The notes under the pieces: generated by a model
The model's input: the letters and a program-made list of their open reading frames with translations, nothing else
What the model was told of the DNA's origin: nothing
Database searches by the model: none
DNA from: Oscillospiraceae bacterium
Lineage (GTDB): Bacteria > Bacillota > Clostridia > UMGS1840 > HGM11507
Length of the DNA stretch: 64,000 nucleotides
Assembly: GCA_015068665.1 (NCBI GenBank)
Contig: SVKB01000003.1
Span: 62,001-126,000 of the forward strand
Direction of reading: 5' to 3'
Program-made: the position numbers and the translations under genes
Shown here: one piece after another, positions 8,632 through 17,362 of the stretch
Layout of the letters: each line of letters begins with the position of its first letter
Position numbering within the stretch: position 1 is the stretch's first letter

Positions 8632-9261
8632 CTACCTCTTTATCTCGGTATTAATTTCACTGCCCTTGAATGCCTTCATAGTTGCTTCACCATCCTGAGA
8701 AATTCCTTCCTTCTTGACGAAAGCCTTCCAGACTGTGAGTAAAATAATTTTTACATCACCGAAAAAGGTAATGCTTTTTGTGTATTCAACATCATATTCA
8801 AATCTTTCTTCCCAGGAAATACCGTTTCTTCCGTTTATCTGTGCAAGACCTGTAAGCCCCGGACGAACATCGTGACGACGCTTTTGTCTGTCATTGTAAA
8901 GAGACAGATAGCTGACAAGAAGCGGTCTTGGACCTACCACACTCATATGACCGAATAAAATATTAAAGGCTTCCGGTAATTCATCAAGACTTGTTTTTCT
9001 CAACAGTTTTCCGAATTTAGTAAGTCTTACTTCATCCGGCAGCAAATTCCCGTTTTCATCTCTTTTATCCGTCATGGTGCGGAATTTATAAAGAGTAAAT
9101 ATTTTTTCATCCTTACCGGGTCGCTCCTGTTTAAAAATTACAGGACTGCCCAGTTTGATGCGTACCAGTATTGCAACTATTATGTAAAGCCACGAGAATA
9201 CTAATATCGCGGCAAGTGCACACAGTATATCAAAAGGTCGTTTGAAAATTTTTCTATACAT
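8632..9261 (-). CDS. Undecaprenyl-phosphate sugar phosphotransferase (bacterial sugar transferase)
   Basis: A 209-residue initiating phosphoglycosyl transferase of the PglC/WcaJ-core type, which transfers a sugar-1-phosphate from a nucleotide sugar to undecaprenyl phosphate at the inner membrane. Seen: an N-terminal re-entrant/membrane helix (about 10-35, ILCALAAILVFSWLYIIVAI), FKQERPGKDEKIFTLYKFRTM (about 44-64), DELPEAFNILFGHMSVVGPRP (the catalytic-region DEL and VGPRP) and HDVRPGLTGLAQINGRN. The short length fits the monotopic PglC-like class. Its ATG overlaps the TGA of the aminotransferase gene (9259-9263), so the two are coupled. Confidence 0.93.
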   Translation of the reverse strand: MYRKIFKRPFDILCALAAILVFSWLYIIVAILVRIKLGSPVIFKQERPGKDEKIFTLYKFRTMTDKRDENGNLLPDEVRLTKFGKLLRKTSLDELPEAFNILFGHMSVVGPRPLLVSYLSLYNDRQKRRHDVRPGLTGLAQINGRNGISWEERFEYDVEYTKSITFFGDVKIILLTVWKAFVKKEGISQDGEATMKAFKGSEINTEIKR

Positions 9262-10385
9262 CAGAATAACTCCTTGATTTTTTTAATTACAAAGCTCTGT
9301 TCATCTTCAGTCATTTTAATATCAGACGGCAGACATAAGCCTCTTTCAAAAATATCCTCGCCAACATTTTCACCTGCAGTAATATAGTCATTATCTTTAT
9401 ATACAGGCTGCAGATGCATCGGCTTCCATATAGGACGGGATTCAATATTATCCTTTTCCAGATGAACCCTTATCATTTCCGGGGTAACCTTTGCCATAGC
9501 CTCTTTGTTTATTGTGATACAGCTTAGCCAGAAGTTAGGTACCGAATCTGAAAGATAGGGATTCATTTTAACGGGAAGGTCCTTAAAGCCCGCCTTATAT
9601 CTTTCATATATTTCGGTTTTTAGTCTTTTATGCTCTTCAATATGCAGAAGCTGACCTCTGCCTATTCCTGCAACCACATTACTCATACGGTAGTTGTAAC
9701 CGATTTCGCTGTGCTGATAGTGGGGGGCAGGGTCTCTGGCCTGGGTGATAAAGAATCTGACTCTTGCAACAGCCTCCTCATCATCGGATAAAAACATTCC
9801 TCCGCCCGAGGTGGTAATAATTTTATTTCCGTTGAAGCTTATGGCATTGTATTTACCGAAAGTCCCTGTCTGTCTGCCCTTGTAGGTAGCCGATAAGGAT
9901 TCGGCAGCATCCTCAATAAGAACAACGCTATATTTATTGCAAAGTGCCTTTATTTCATCAAGCTTGGCAGGGGAGCCGTAAAGATTGGCAACGATAACAG
10001 CCTTTACCTTGCCTTCGTATTTTTTCAGTGCAAGCTCAAGTGCTTCGGGATTCATATTCCAGCTTTCCTTTTCCGAATCAATAAATACCGGAACACCTTT
10101 TTCGTACACAACCGGATTTACTGTTGCCGCAAAGGTAAGGTCGGAGCAAAGAACAATATCACCCGTCTTTACACCGGCAAGCTTAACTGCCATGTGAAGG
10201 GCATGAGTTCCTGCTGTCATAGCAGCGGCACTTTTGATTCCAAGATAATTTGCCATCTCATTTTCAAATTCATTTACGTTTTTTCCGAGAGGTGCAACCC
10301 AGTTGGTATCAAATGCCTCCTGTATGTACTTTTGTTCTTCTCCGTGCATGGTAGGTGTGGAAAGCCATATTTTCCCGTTAATCAT
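9261..10385 (-). CDS. DegT/DnrJ/EryC1/StrS aminotransferase (PglE/LegC-like)
   Basis: A 374-residue PLP-dependent sugar aminotransferase. The PLP lysine sits in SFNGNKIITTSGGGMFLSD (about 182-200); the AGTHALHMAVKLAG block (about 58-72), NLYGSPAKLDEI and VLIEDAAESLSATYKG are all family landmarks. It would aminate a 4-keto nucleotide sugar, giving an amino sugar of the bacillosamine/legionaminic type; that fits its coupling to a PglC-like transferase. First gene of the exopolysaccharide operon, preceded by a GGGGATA site and the promoter at 10419-10447. Exact sugar is inferred, not seen. Confidence 0.92.
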   Translation of the reverse strand: MINGKIWLSTPTMHGEEQKYIQEAFDTNWVAPLGKNVNEFENEMANYLGIKSAAAMTAGTHALHMAVKLAGVKTGDIVLCSDLTFAATVNPVVYEKGVPVFIDSEKESWNMNPEALELALKKYEGKVKAVIVANLYGSPAKLDEIKALCNKYSVVLIEDAAESLSATYKGRQTGTFGKYNAISFNGNKIITTSGGGMFLSDDEEAVARVRFFITQARDPAPHYQHSEIGYNYRMSNVVAGIGRGQLLHIEEHKRLKTEIYERYKAGFKDLPVKMNPYLSDSVPNFWLSCITINKEAMAKVTPEMIRVHLEKDNIESRPIWKPMHLQPVYKDNDYITAGENVGEDIFERGLCLPSDIKMTEDEQSFVIKKIKELF

Positions 10386-10418
10386 CAGATTATCCCCTTT
10401 TTATTATAATACAACTAT

Positions 10419-10447
10419 ATTATATAACTGTTTTCTTCTTAAGTCAA
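10419..10447 (-). promoter_or_regulatory. Sigma-A promoter of the exopolysaccharide operon
   Basis: On the minus strand TTGACT (10442-10447) is followed after exactly 17 bases by TATAAT (10419-10424), about 33 bases before the aminotransferase ATG. It directly follows the terminator of the upstream gene, so the operon appears to be transcribed independently. Confidence 0.85.
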
Positions 10448-10452
10448 GCAAT

Positions 10453-10480
10453 AAAAAACCCGAAGGCTGATGCCCTCGGG
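10453..10480 (-). terminator. Rho-independent terminator after the cytidylate-kinase-like gene
   Basis: On the minus strand an 8-base stem CCCGAGGG/CCTTCGGG (one G-T pair) with a 6-base loop is followed by six T. It ends the two-gene unit at 10491-12462. Confidence 0.88.
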
Positions 10481-10490
10481 TGGTGGAATT

Positions 10491-11096
10491 TTATCCGTTC
10501 AGTTCATATTTCGCTCTTATAAAGCTTTCAAGATAATCAATGGTCTTTTCAACTCCTAAAACACTTGAGTTAATTGAGATATGATAGTTTCTTGAATCAC
10601 CCCATTTGCCCTTGCAGTAAGCATTGTGATAGGTTTTTCTCTTCATATCCTTTCTTTTCATCATGATTTCCGCTTCTTTTTCGTTTTTCATGTTGAAAAT
10701 ATTCATAATTCTCTTGATTTTTTCTTCTCTGTTTCCAAGCACGAATATGGTTACCATATTGGGATTGTGGGAAAGGTGGTGCTCTGCACATCTTCCTACG
10801 ATAACAAAGGATTCACCGTTATCCGCCTTATTCTGCATAAACTTGAACTGCATTCTCACAAGATGATCCTGCATAGAGGTTGAGTGACCGTTGACCCTTC
10901 TATTTAAAAAGGAAAAACGGGGTGTTTCGTCGTATTTTTTAAATTCGTGCTGTTCCACACCCATTTCCTCTGCAATCTGGTCTAAAAGGTTATGGTCATA
11001 AAGAGGAATATCAAATCTTTTTGAAAGCTCTGCCGCAATAAAATGACCTGCAGAGCCGAATTCTCTGCCTATAGATATAATTAACTGTTTATCCAT
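10491..11096 (-). CDS. Cytidylate kinase-like family protein
   Basis: A 201-residue P-loop kinase of the cytidylate-kinase-like family (Pfam Cytidylate_kin2). The N-terminal IISIGREFGSAGHFIAAELS (about 5-24) holds the phosphate-binding loop, followed by PLYDHNLLDQIAEEMG; FVIVGRCAEHHL (about 98-109) and MKRKDMKRKTYHNAYCKGKWG resemble the lid region. These proteins are common in Clostridia beside transporters; the substrate is not established. It lies 13 bases after the transporter gene at 11110-12462 and is probably co-transcribed with it. Confidence 0.85.
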   Translation of the reverse strand: MDKQLIISIGREFGSAGHFIAAELSKRFDIPLYDHNLLDQIAEEMGVEQHEFKKYDETPRFSFLNRRVNGHSTSMQDHLVRMQFKFMQNKADNGESFVIVGRCAEHHLSHNPNMVTIFVLGNREEKIKRIMNIFNMKNEKEAEIMMKRKDMKRKTYHNAYCKGKWGDSRNYHISINSSVLGVEKTIDYLESFIRAKYELNG

Positions 11097-11109
11097 AAGA
11101 AAAACTCCT

Positions 11110-12462
11110 TTATATGTATCTTACAAAAATAAATAATGTTGAAACGGTAAGTACTATAACCGTTGCGGGGATGGAGTATTTACAGAATTTACCCCAGCCG
11201 ATTAAATGACCCTCCTGAGCTGCTGCGGAAATACCCACAACATTTGCCGAAGCTCCGATAGGAGTAGCACAGCCGCCGATATCGGTACCCATAGATAAGC
11301 TCCATGCAAGTGTTTCAAGGGGCAGCCCGGAGGTTACCGATAAGGTTTTTATTACAGGTATCATGGTAGCCGCAAACGGAATGTTGTCAACAAAAGCACT
11401 TGCCAGACCGGATATCCATATAATAATCACAACGAGTAAATACATGTTGTCGCCGCTTAAGATTGCTATGTAATCTGCAATAAGCTCTAAAACGTGAGTC
11501 TGCTCAAGACCGCCTACAACAATGAACAGTCCGATGAAGAATACAAGTGTCTTAACATCGACCTTCTTAAGAATAACAGGTGCCTTTTTGCCTGCAAATA
11601 TAAGAGTTGCCACCGTAACGAAAACCCCTATTGTGGAAACGGTAAGACCTGTCATGGAATGGGTTACAAGCATAACAACAGCGATTAAGAAAATCACAAC
11701 ACTTACGATAAAATCCTTTTTGTTCTTTATTGCACTTTTGATATCGGGAAGCTGTGAAGCATCTGTCACAGGAGTCTTCTTTAAATCCTTTCTGAATACA
11801 AAGTAGAAATAAAGAAGAATCAAGGGTGTTGTAATAAGAACGATAAGTCCCGTATTTGAAATGAAATCAAAAAAGCTGTAGCCTAAGGATGTGCCGATGA
11901 TTATATTCGGAGGATCTCCGCACATGGTTGCCGAACCGCCTAAGTTGGCACAAAAGATTTCTGCAATGATAAGAGGTGCAGGCTTGAATTTTAAAAGTCT
12001 TGCAAGCTCTAATGTTGCAGAGGCTAAAAACAAAATAACGGTAATACTGTCAATAAACATTGCAAGACCTGCAGACATAAGCATAAAGGCTATGAACAGG
12101 GGCTTGATTTTATATTTTACAAGCTTTGCAAGTCCGAGACACAGCCATCGGAAAAATCCCGATTCGCCCATGCCTTCAACCATTACCATCATACCGGCAA
12201 TAAAAATAATTGTTTCCCAGTTTATACCGGTGGACACCGAAGCTCCTTCGCCGCTTGAATACCAGAAGTGTGAGCTTACAATGCTGCTTAAGCTGAGCGT
12301 TTTCCATATTGCCGGAAAGCTTTTCATACAAAAGCCGAATACGACAACGAGCATCAGCCCTCCGCAGGTAAGTGTTACAATGTGGCGCTCGATTTTGTCT
12401 GTTACAATAAGAAAAAACATCAGAACAAAAATCGAAATTGCCAGAATTTGTTCAATTCCCAT
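11110..12462 (-). CDS. ArsB/NhaD-type ion transporter (SLC13/CitMHS superfamily)
   Basis: A polytopic membrane protein of about 450 residues with roughly 11-12 hydrophobic segments. Characteristic blocks are ETIIFIAGMMVMVEGMGESG, IFCANLGGSATMCGDPPNII (first half) and DIGGCATPIGASANVVGIS with DNIPFAATMIPV (second half), the inverted-repeat signature of the ArsB/NhaD/SLC13 group. It should be a secondary transporter or antiporter at the cytoplasmic membrane; ion specificity cannot be read. The start ATG at 12462 is preferred over an upstream in-frame ATG at 12531 because AAAGGGGGAAA lies just before it. Followed by the kinase-like gene. Confidence 0.85.
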   Translation of the reverse strand: MGIEQILAISIFVLMFFLIVTDKIERHIVTLTCGGLMLVVVFGFCMKSFPAIWKTLSLSSIVSSHFWYSSGEGASVSTGINWETIIFIAGMMVMVEGMGESGFFRWLCLGLAKLVKYKIKPLFIAFMLMSAGLAMFIDSITVILFLASATLELARLLKFKPAPLIIAEIFCANLGGSATMCGDPPNIIIGTSLGYSFFDFISNTGLIVLITTPLILLYFYFVFRKDLKKTPVTDASQLPDIKSAIKNKKDFIVSVVIFLIAVVMLVTHSMTGLTVSTIGVFVTVATLIFAGKKAPVILKKVDVKTLVFFIGLFIVVGGLEQTHVLELIADYIAILSGDNMYLLVVIIIWISGLASAFVDNIPFAATMIPVIKTLSVTSGLPLETLAWSLSMGTDIGGCATPIGASANVVGISAAAQEGHLIGWGKFCKYSIPATVIVLTVSTLFIFVRYI

Positions 12463-12537
12463 TTGAATTTCCCCCTTTAGTACGTGCCGTTCCGACAAAA
12501 TGAAAGTCTGTGCAAAAACGGCTATGAACAAATTATT

Positions 12538-12560
12538 TTAAAAAGGATGAGTCCCATCCT
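12538..12560 (-). promoter_or_regulatory. Hairpin plus T-run at the very start of the transporter leader
   Basis: Minus strand: AGGATG, loop GGACT, CATCCT, then a T-run, located only a few bases downstream of the expected transcript start and about 75 bases before the ATG at 12462. It has the shape of a small intrinsic terminator or a 5-prime protective hairpin. No known riboswitch is recognised. Confidence 0.4.
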
Positions 12561-12572
12561 ACTCCATTTTAT

Positions 12573-12601
12573 ATTATAACACCGAAAAAAAATAAAGTCA
12601 A
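12573..12601 (-). promoter_or_regulatory. Sigma-A promoter of the transporter/kinase unit
   Basis: Minus strand TTGACT (12596-12601), 17-base spacer, TATAAT (12573-12578). It is divergent from the ABC exporter promoter at 12675-12702. Confidence 0.82.
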
Positions 12602-12674
12602 TTTAAGATTTGGTAAAGAAAAAAGTTTGTGAAGGATGAAAAATAAAAAAATTCTTTTTTTCTTCCGAAAAGGG

Positions 12675-12702
12675 TTGACTTTTATTTTTATAATGTTATA
12701 AT
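12675..12702 (+). promoter_or_regulatory. Sigma-A promoter of the ABC exporter operon
   Basis: TTGACT (12675-12680), 16-base spacer, TATAAT (12697-12702), giving a short leader with AAGGAG at 12714-12719. Confidence 0.8.
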
Positions 12703-12727
12703 GTGTGCGGGATAAGGAGTGATGTAT

Positions 12728-14530
12728 ATGGAACCGTTGAAATGGCTGTGGGGCTATATAAAAAAATATCGGTTGAGTATAATTATTTTTTCGGTGTTAT
12801 CGCCGGTATTTATTACGATGGCTTTTTTAAACCCGCTTATTGTGGGGCGCTTTGTTGACGAGGTTTTGTATAACGGAAACGGGGAAAGACTTTATTTATA
12901 TGCTTTTCTTATTTTGCTTGTCGTCCTTTTAAAGGAAGTTGTAGAGTACGTGCGCCGTATTCTTTTGGAGCATATTTCCCAGGGGGCGGTAAAATCCATA
13001 AGAACCTCCCTTTATAATAAACTGCAAAAGCTTGATTTGTATTTCTTCGATCGCACCAAGACCGGGGATTTAATGAGCAGGCTTACTATGGATACCGATG
13101 CAATAAGAGTCCTGTTGTCTGCGACCTCTCAGTCGATTATCAACCTGGTCTTTTATATTGTCATCGGTTTTGTTGTGCTCTTTTCCATAAATCCCGTCCT
13201 GACAGTTATTTTGTTTTCGGTTTCTCCCTTTATTCTCTTTTTTGGGTATAAACTGTCTAAGTTAAGTAAGCCTGAATTTGTAAAATTAAGAGAGGCAAAT
13301 TCACAGCTTAATACAGTGGTAAGGGAAAATATATCCGCCAACCGCGTTGTAAAAGCTTATGTCCGCGAGGAATATGAAATAGAAAAATTTGAAGAGAAGA
13401 ATAAGCTTTATGCTTCTGCGTTTATGGACAGGGTGCGTGTGTGGATAAAATACGCACCGCCTATGCAATTCTTTGTACGACTTATAAATGTTCTCTTTGT
13501 ACTTATAGGTGGAATTTCGGTTGCCCGGGGATATATGACTATCGGTCAGTTTACCACCTTTAACGGTTCCCTCTGGTGTATTACAACTCCGATGAATCTT
13601 GTTGTTGATGTAATCAATCAGTACCAGCAGTTTGTGGCAAGCAGTATAAAAATCATTGCTCTGGAAAAGGAAGAACCTAAAATAGTTAACCGTAATGTTA
13701 AAAAAAGAGATACGGGGGTAAGCGGTAAAATTCAGTTTAAAAATGTTACTCTTACACTTGGTGATACCCGTATAATAAAAAATATGAACTTTACCGTCGA
13801 GCCGGGGCAAACCCTTGGTATTATAGGCCCTACCGGCTCGGGAAAATCAATGATCATCAATCTTTTATCAAGATTTTACGATCCCACAACCGGAGCTGTA
13901 TATATTGACGATATAAATCTTAAAAATATTGATATTGCCACAATAAGAAGAAATGTTTCCTGTGCAATGCAGGATGTATTCCTTTTTTCGGATACGGTAT
14001 TTAACAATATTGCTTACGGAGAGCCCAATGTTACCTTTGACGATGTGGTAAGAGTTGCAAAAATGGCAGATGCTCACGAATTTATCGAAAAGCTGGAGGA
14101 CGGCTATGATACAATTATCGGCGAAAGGGGAATGGGACTTTCGGGCGGTCAGCGTCAGAGAATATCTCTTGCCCGTGCCCTTTTAAAAAACCCTGCCATA
14201 CTCGTTCTTGATGATACCACCTCCGCTCTGGATATGGAAACCGAGTTTGCAATTCAGGAAAATTTAAAAAATACCCATAAAACAAAAATAATAGTTGCTC
14301 ACCGTATTTCTTCGGTAAAAAATGCAGATTTGATACTTGTTCTTAACCAGGGAAATATTATAGAATGGGGTACTCACGAAAGACTTCTTAAGGCAAATGG
14401 CTATTACAAAAGTGTTTTCGAGCATCAGTTCGGTGATTTCAATAAGTTCAGAGGCTATCATATCAAGCATCCGGGTACAATAGGACTTATGGAAAAGAGA
14501 AAAAATACCGGAGGTGAGAATAATGGCTAA
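12728..14530 (+). CDS. ABC exporter half-transporter, subunit with degenerate Walker B
   Basis: A half-transporter of 600 residues: six-helix transmembrane domain (about 1-310) then an ATPase domain. Walker A is GPTGSGKS (about 367-374), signature LSGGQRQR (about 471-478), Walker B ILVLDDTTSALD, in which the usual catalytic Glu is Asp. That substitution, with the altered signature in the partner gene, marks a heterodimeric exporter with one inactive ATP site, like LmrCD, BmrCD or TM287/288. In-frame GTG 12719 and ATG 12722 are too close to the AAGGAG at 12714-12719, so ATG 12728 is chosen. It overlaps the next gene by 8 bases. Likely drug, lipid or peptide export. Confidence 0.93.
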   Translation: MEPLKWLWGYIKKYRLSIIIFSVLSPVFITMAFLNPLIVGRFVDEVLYNGNGERLYLYAFLILLVVLLKEVVEYVRRILLEHISQGAVKSIRTSLYNKLQKLDLYFFDRTKTGDLMSRLTMDTDAIRVLLSATSQSIINLVFYIVIGFVVLFSINPVLTVILFSVSPFILFFGYKLSKLSKPEFVKLREANSQLNTVVRENISANRVVKAYVREEYEIEKFEEKNKLYASAFMDRVRVWIKYAPPMQFFVRLINVLFVLIGGISVARGYMTIGQFTTFNGSLWCITTPMNLVVDVINQYQQFVASSIKIIALEKEEPKIVNRNVKKRDTGVSGKIQFKNVTLTLGDTRIIKNMNFTVEPGQTLGIIGPTGSGKSMIINLLSRFYDPTTGAVYIDDINLKNIDIATIRRNVSCAMQDVFLFSDTVFNNIAYGEPNVTFDDVVRVAKMADAHEFIEKLEDGYDTIIGERGMGLSGGQRQRISLARALLKNPAILVLDDTTSALDMETEFAIQENLKNTHKTKIIVAHRISSVKNADLILVLNQGNIIEWGTHERLLKANGYYKSVFEHQFGDFNKFRGYHIKHPGTIGLMEKRKNTGGENNG

Positions 14531-16310
14531 AAACAGATATGATGTTGATGAAGAAATAAAGGAAAAGGGTAGTATAAAATCCTTTGGTATGCTTTTTAAA
14601 TATCTCATACCTCAGAAAAAAATTCTGATTATTTCAGGGGTACTTCTTGCTGTTGATGCGTTTCTCAGCCTTATCAACCCGTATTTTATAAAAATTGCTA
14701 TTGATGACTGTATTCCGAACGGTGATTATAAGGGAATATTCATTCTCGCGCTTTTACTTCTTCTGGCAAGCTTCGGTATATGGATTGTGGCGAAAAAAAG
14801 AGTATATATCAAAAACAATATGGCAATGGAAATAATAAAGAAAATCCGTTCGGATTTATATGCCCATATGCAATATCTTCCATTTTCGTTTTTTGATTCC
14901 AGACCTCACGGGAAAATTTTAGTACGTGTTGTAAACTATGTAAATACTTTGACAAATGTACTGGCAAACGGACTTTTAAATGTTATATTTGACCTGTTCA
15001 GAATGGGGATAATTTTAGTTTTTATGCTGTCCATGAATGTTCAGTTTACTTTAATTTGTCTTGCCGGTGTGCCTGTATTTGTTGTTGCACTTGTGTTTCT
15101 TCGTAAAATGCATAAAAAGGCGTGGGATGAATATTCCCAGAAGCAGAGCAGTCTTAATGCCTATCTTCAGGAAAGTCTTGCGGGGATGAAAATCACCCAG
15201 TCCTTTGCAAGAGAAGAAATCAATGCAGGTATTTTTGAAAATCTTTGTGAGGAAAATAAAAAGAAATGGATGAAGGCTAAATATATCGCAACGGGAATTC
15301 CCCGTGTGGTAAATATACTGTCAATAACAGTATCCTTAATTATCTATATGCTTGGTTATTTTCAGATGAAGCAGGGACTTATTGAAATAGGTCTTGTAAT
15401 AGCCTTTGTATCCTATGTAAGCAACTTCTGGAATCCCATTATCCAGCTTACCGATATATACAATGAAATCGTAAACTGCGGAGTGTATCTTGAGCGTATA
15501 TTCGATATGATAAAGGAGCCTCTTGTTATTGAAGACTGTGAAGATGCTTCGGATATGGGAGAAATTGAAGGAAATGTCACCTTTGAAAATGTAAGCTTTA
15601 AATATGAAGAGGATTCGCCGTTTATTCTTGAAAAGCTTAATCTTGATGTTAAAAAGGGTGAAACCATTGCAATTGTCGGTCCTACAGGGGCAGGGAAATC
15701 CACTATTATAAACCTTCTTTCAAGATTTTATGATATCAATGAGGGAAGACTTCTGATAGACGGAAAGGATATAAGCAAGGTTACCCTTAATTCCTTAAGA
15801 AGAAATATGGGAATAATGCTTCAGGACAGCTTCCTTTTTTCCGGAACAATTATGGATAACATCCGTTACGGTAAGCTTGATGCCACCGATGAGGAGGTTA
15901 TAAAAGCGGCAAAAACCGTTTGCGCGCACCGTTTCATATCCGAGCTTCCCGATGGCTATAATACAGTTATAAAGGAAGGCGGAAGCGGACTGTCAATCGG
16001 ACAAAAGCAGCTTATCGCCTTTGCCAGAACTCTTATATGCAACCCGAAAATTCTCATACTGGACGAGGCTACCTCCAGTATTGATACCGAAACTGAAATC
16101 GAGCTTCAGAAGGGGCTGGAAAGCCTTTTGAAGGGCAGAACTTCATTTATCATTGCCCACCGTCTTTCCACTATAAAAAACAGCTCAAGAATACTTTACA
16201 TAGCAGATAAAAATATAAAAGAGCAGGGAACTCACGAGGAGCTTCTTAAGCTTAAAGGAAAATATTACAGTCTGTATATGGCACAGTATAAATTCTTGGA
16301 GGAAATATAA
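14523..16310 (+). CDS. ABC exporter half-transporter, partner subunit
   Basis: A 595-residue half-transporter forming the heterodimer partner of the preceding gene. Transmembrane domain about 1-330; ATPase domain has Walker A GPTGAGKS (about 386-393), an altered signature LSIGQKQL (Gly replaced by Ile; about 490) and a canonical Walker B ILILDEATSS with catalytic Glu. In heterodimeric exporters the altered signature and the Asp Walker B of the partner fall in the same degenerate site, which fits here. ATG 14523 is chosen over GTG 14514 because GGAGGTGAG lies 5-14 bases upstream. Confidence 0.93.
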   Translation: MAKNRYDVDEEIKEKGSIKSFGMLFKYLIPQKKILIISGVLLAVDAFLSLINPYFIKIAIDDCIPNGDYKGIFILALLLLLASFGIWIVAKKRVYIKNNMAMEIIKKIRSDLYAHMQYLPFSFFDSRPHGKILVRVVNYVNTLTNVLANGLLNVIFDLFRMGIILVFMLSMNVQFTLICLAGVPVFVVALVFLRKMHKKAWDEYSQKQSSLNAYLQESLAGMKITQSFAREEINAGIFENLCEENKKKWMKAKYIATGIPRVVNILSITVSLIIYMLGYFQMKQGLIEIGLVIAFVSYVSNFWNPIIQLTDIYNEIVNCGVYLERIFDMIKEPLVIEDCEDASDMGEIEGNVTFENVSFKYEEDSPFILEKLNLDVKKGETIAIVGPTGAGKSTIINLLSRFYDINEGRLLIDGKDISKVTLNSLRRNMGIMLQDSFLFSGTIMDNIRYGKLDATDEEVIKAAKTVCAHRFISELPDGYNTVIKEGGSGLSIGQKQLIAFARTLICNPKILILDEATSSIDTETEIELQKGLESLLKGRTSFIIAHRLSTIKNSSRILYIADKNIKEQGTHEELLKLKGKYYSLYMAQYKFLEEI

Positions 16311-16327
16311 AGAAGGAGAATAAATTT

Positions 16328-17059
16328 ATGTTGGATTTTAATGTAACAGCAGACGAAATTGTAGAAAAGGCAGGGGAGCTTGCCATATTGCCCATCGGCT
16401 CTACCGAACAGCACGGTCCTCATCTTCCCATGTGCACCGATTATGTGGTAGCAACCGAAATTTCAAAAAGAATAGCGGAAAAGACCGGCGCGTATCTTTT
16501 GCCGACACTTCCTATAAGCACCTGCTATGAGCATAAGGGGAAAAAGGGAAGTGTGTGGATGAAGCCGGATACCTTTTACAGTGTAATTCAGGACATTGTA
16601 CTTTGTCTTAAGGGACAGGGCTTTAAAAAGGTTGCGGTGGTGCTTGGACACGGCGGCATTTTCATTGCCACACCTGCTATAAGAGAGCTTAACGCAATGT
16701 TTGATGATCTTAAGGTTGCCAAGATAGATTTTCTTAATTTCTTCGGCACAAAGGATATGCTTGAAATTTTAGAGAGCCCCAATAACCTTCACGCATGTGA
16801 GTACGAAACCTCGCTTATGCTCTATTTTAAAGAGGAGCTTGTTAAAAAGGATAAAATAAAGGATGCCGACTGTGTGCCCCAATATCCAAGAGACTTTTTA
16901 AATTATGTTTCTTTGATTAAATTGAGTAAAAACGGCGTATGGGGAGAGCCCTCCCTCGGTACAAAGGAAAAGGGTGAAAAAATTGCCCGTGTCCTTGTTG
17001 ATGAAAGCATAAAATATATGAACAGAGTGTTTGATACCATGGAATACGACGCCTGGTAA
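16328..17059 (+). CDS. Creatininase family protein
   Basis: A 243-residue member of the creatinine amidohydrolase family, metal-dependent cyclic-amide hydrolases. Metal-binding motifs are visible: LPIGSTEQHGPHLPMCTD (about 20-37) with E, H and D ligands, and VVLGHGGIF (about 109-117), where most family members have GHGGN. A further conserved acidic site is in HACEYETSLMLYF (about 156). It follows the ABC exporter by 17 bases with a GAAGGAGAA site and probably shares its transcript. Substrate unknown; in other bacteria the family also includes riboflavin- and mycofactocin-pathway enzymes, so creatinine should not be assumed. Confidence 0.85.
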   Translation: MLDFNVTADEIVEKAGELAILPIGSTEQHGPHLPMCTDYVVATEISKRIAEKTGAYLLPTLPISTCYEHKGKKGSVWMKPDTFYSVIQDIVLCLKGQGFKKVAVVLGHGGIFIATPAIRELNAMFDDLKVAKIDFLNFFGTKDMLEILESPNNLHACEYETSLMLYFKEELVKKDKIKDADCVPQYPRDFLNYVSLIKLSKNGVWGEPSLGTKEKGEKIARVLVDESIKYMNRVFDTMEYDAW

Positions 17060-17076
17060 AATTTTAAAATAAGTAT

Positions 17077-17105
17077 TTGACTTTTTTCCGGTCTTGTGCT
17101 ATAGT
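17077..17105 (+). promoter_or_regulatory. Sigma-A promoter, distal
   Basis: TTGACT (17077-17082), 17-base spacer, TATAGT (17100-17105), about 260 bases before the permease start. Confidence 0.7.
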
Positions 17106-17268
17106 TAAAGTAGATTTTATTAAAACGGCTTGGAAAAACAAAAATATTTTATAAAAAAATCCACTGATTTAAAAAAATCCACATTGCTGAAAAAGTGTTA
17201 AATAAAGGCGTTTTTCGCTTTTTATAACGGCTGTGAGGATTTTTTTGATAGGCAATGAAAATATCTTG

Positions 17269-17297
17269 TTTACAAGTGGAAAAAATTAAAATATAAT
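17269..17297 (+). promoter_or_regulatory. Sigma-A promoter, proximal
   Basis: TTTACA (17269-17274), 17-base spacer, TATAAT (17292-17297), about 65 bases before the permease start. Confidence 0.65.
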
Positions 17298-17362
17298 GAT
17301 AGCATGAATATGGCTCTTATTTATAAGCCGTTCTAAAGCAAAAAAATGAGGGGGACAAAACA

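Larger units (their letters stand above)
17060..17362 (+). other. 303-base intergenic leader upstream of the sugar permeases
   Basis: No gene was found here. It holds two sigma-A promoters (17077-17105 and 17269-17297), a direct repeat AAAAAAATCCAC (17153-17164 and 17171-17182) with an inverted GGATTTTTTT at 17237-17246, and AACGGCT at 17124-17130 and 17226-17232 with its complement AGCCGTT at 17326-17332. The paired elements could fold a leader RNA or bind a regulator. No named riboswitch is recognised. Confidence 0.5.

Noticed and set aside
11891-12466. Plus-strand open frame of 191 codons
   Set aside because: Antisense shadow of the ArsB/NhaD-type transporter; composition is typical of a reverse-complement of membrane helices.
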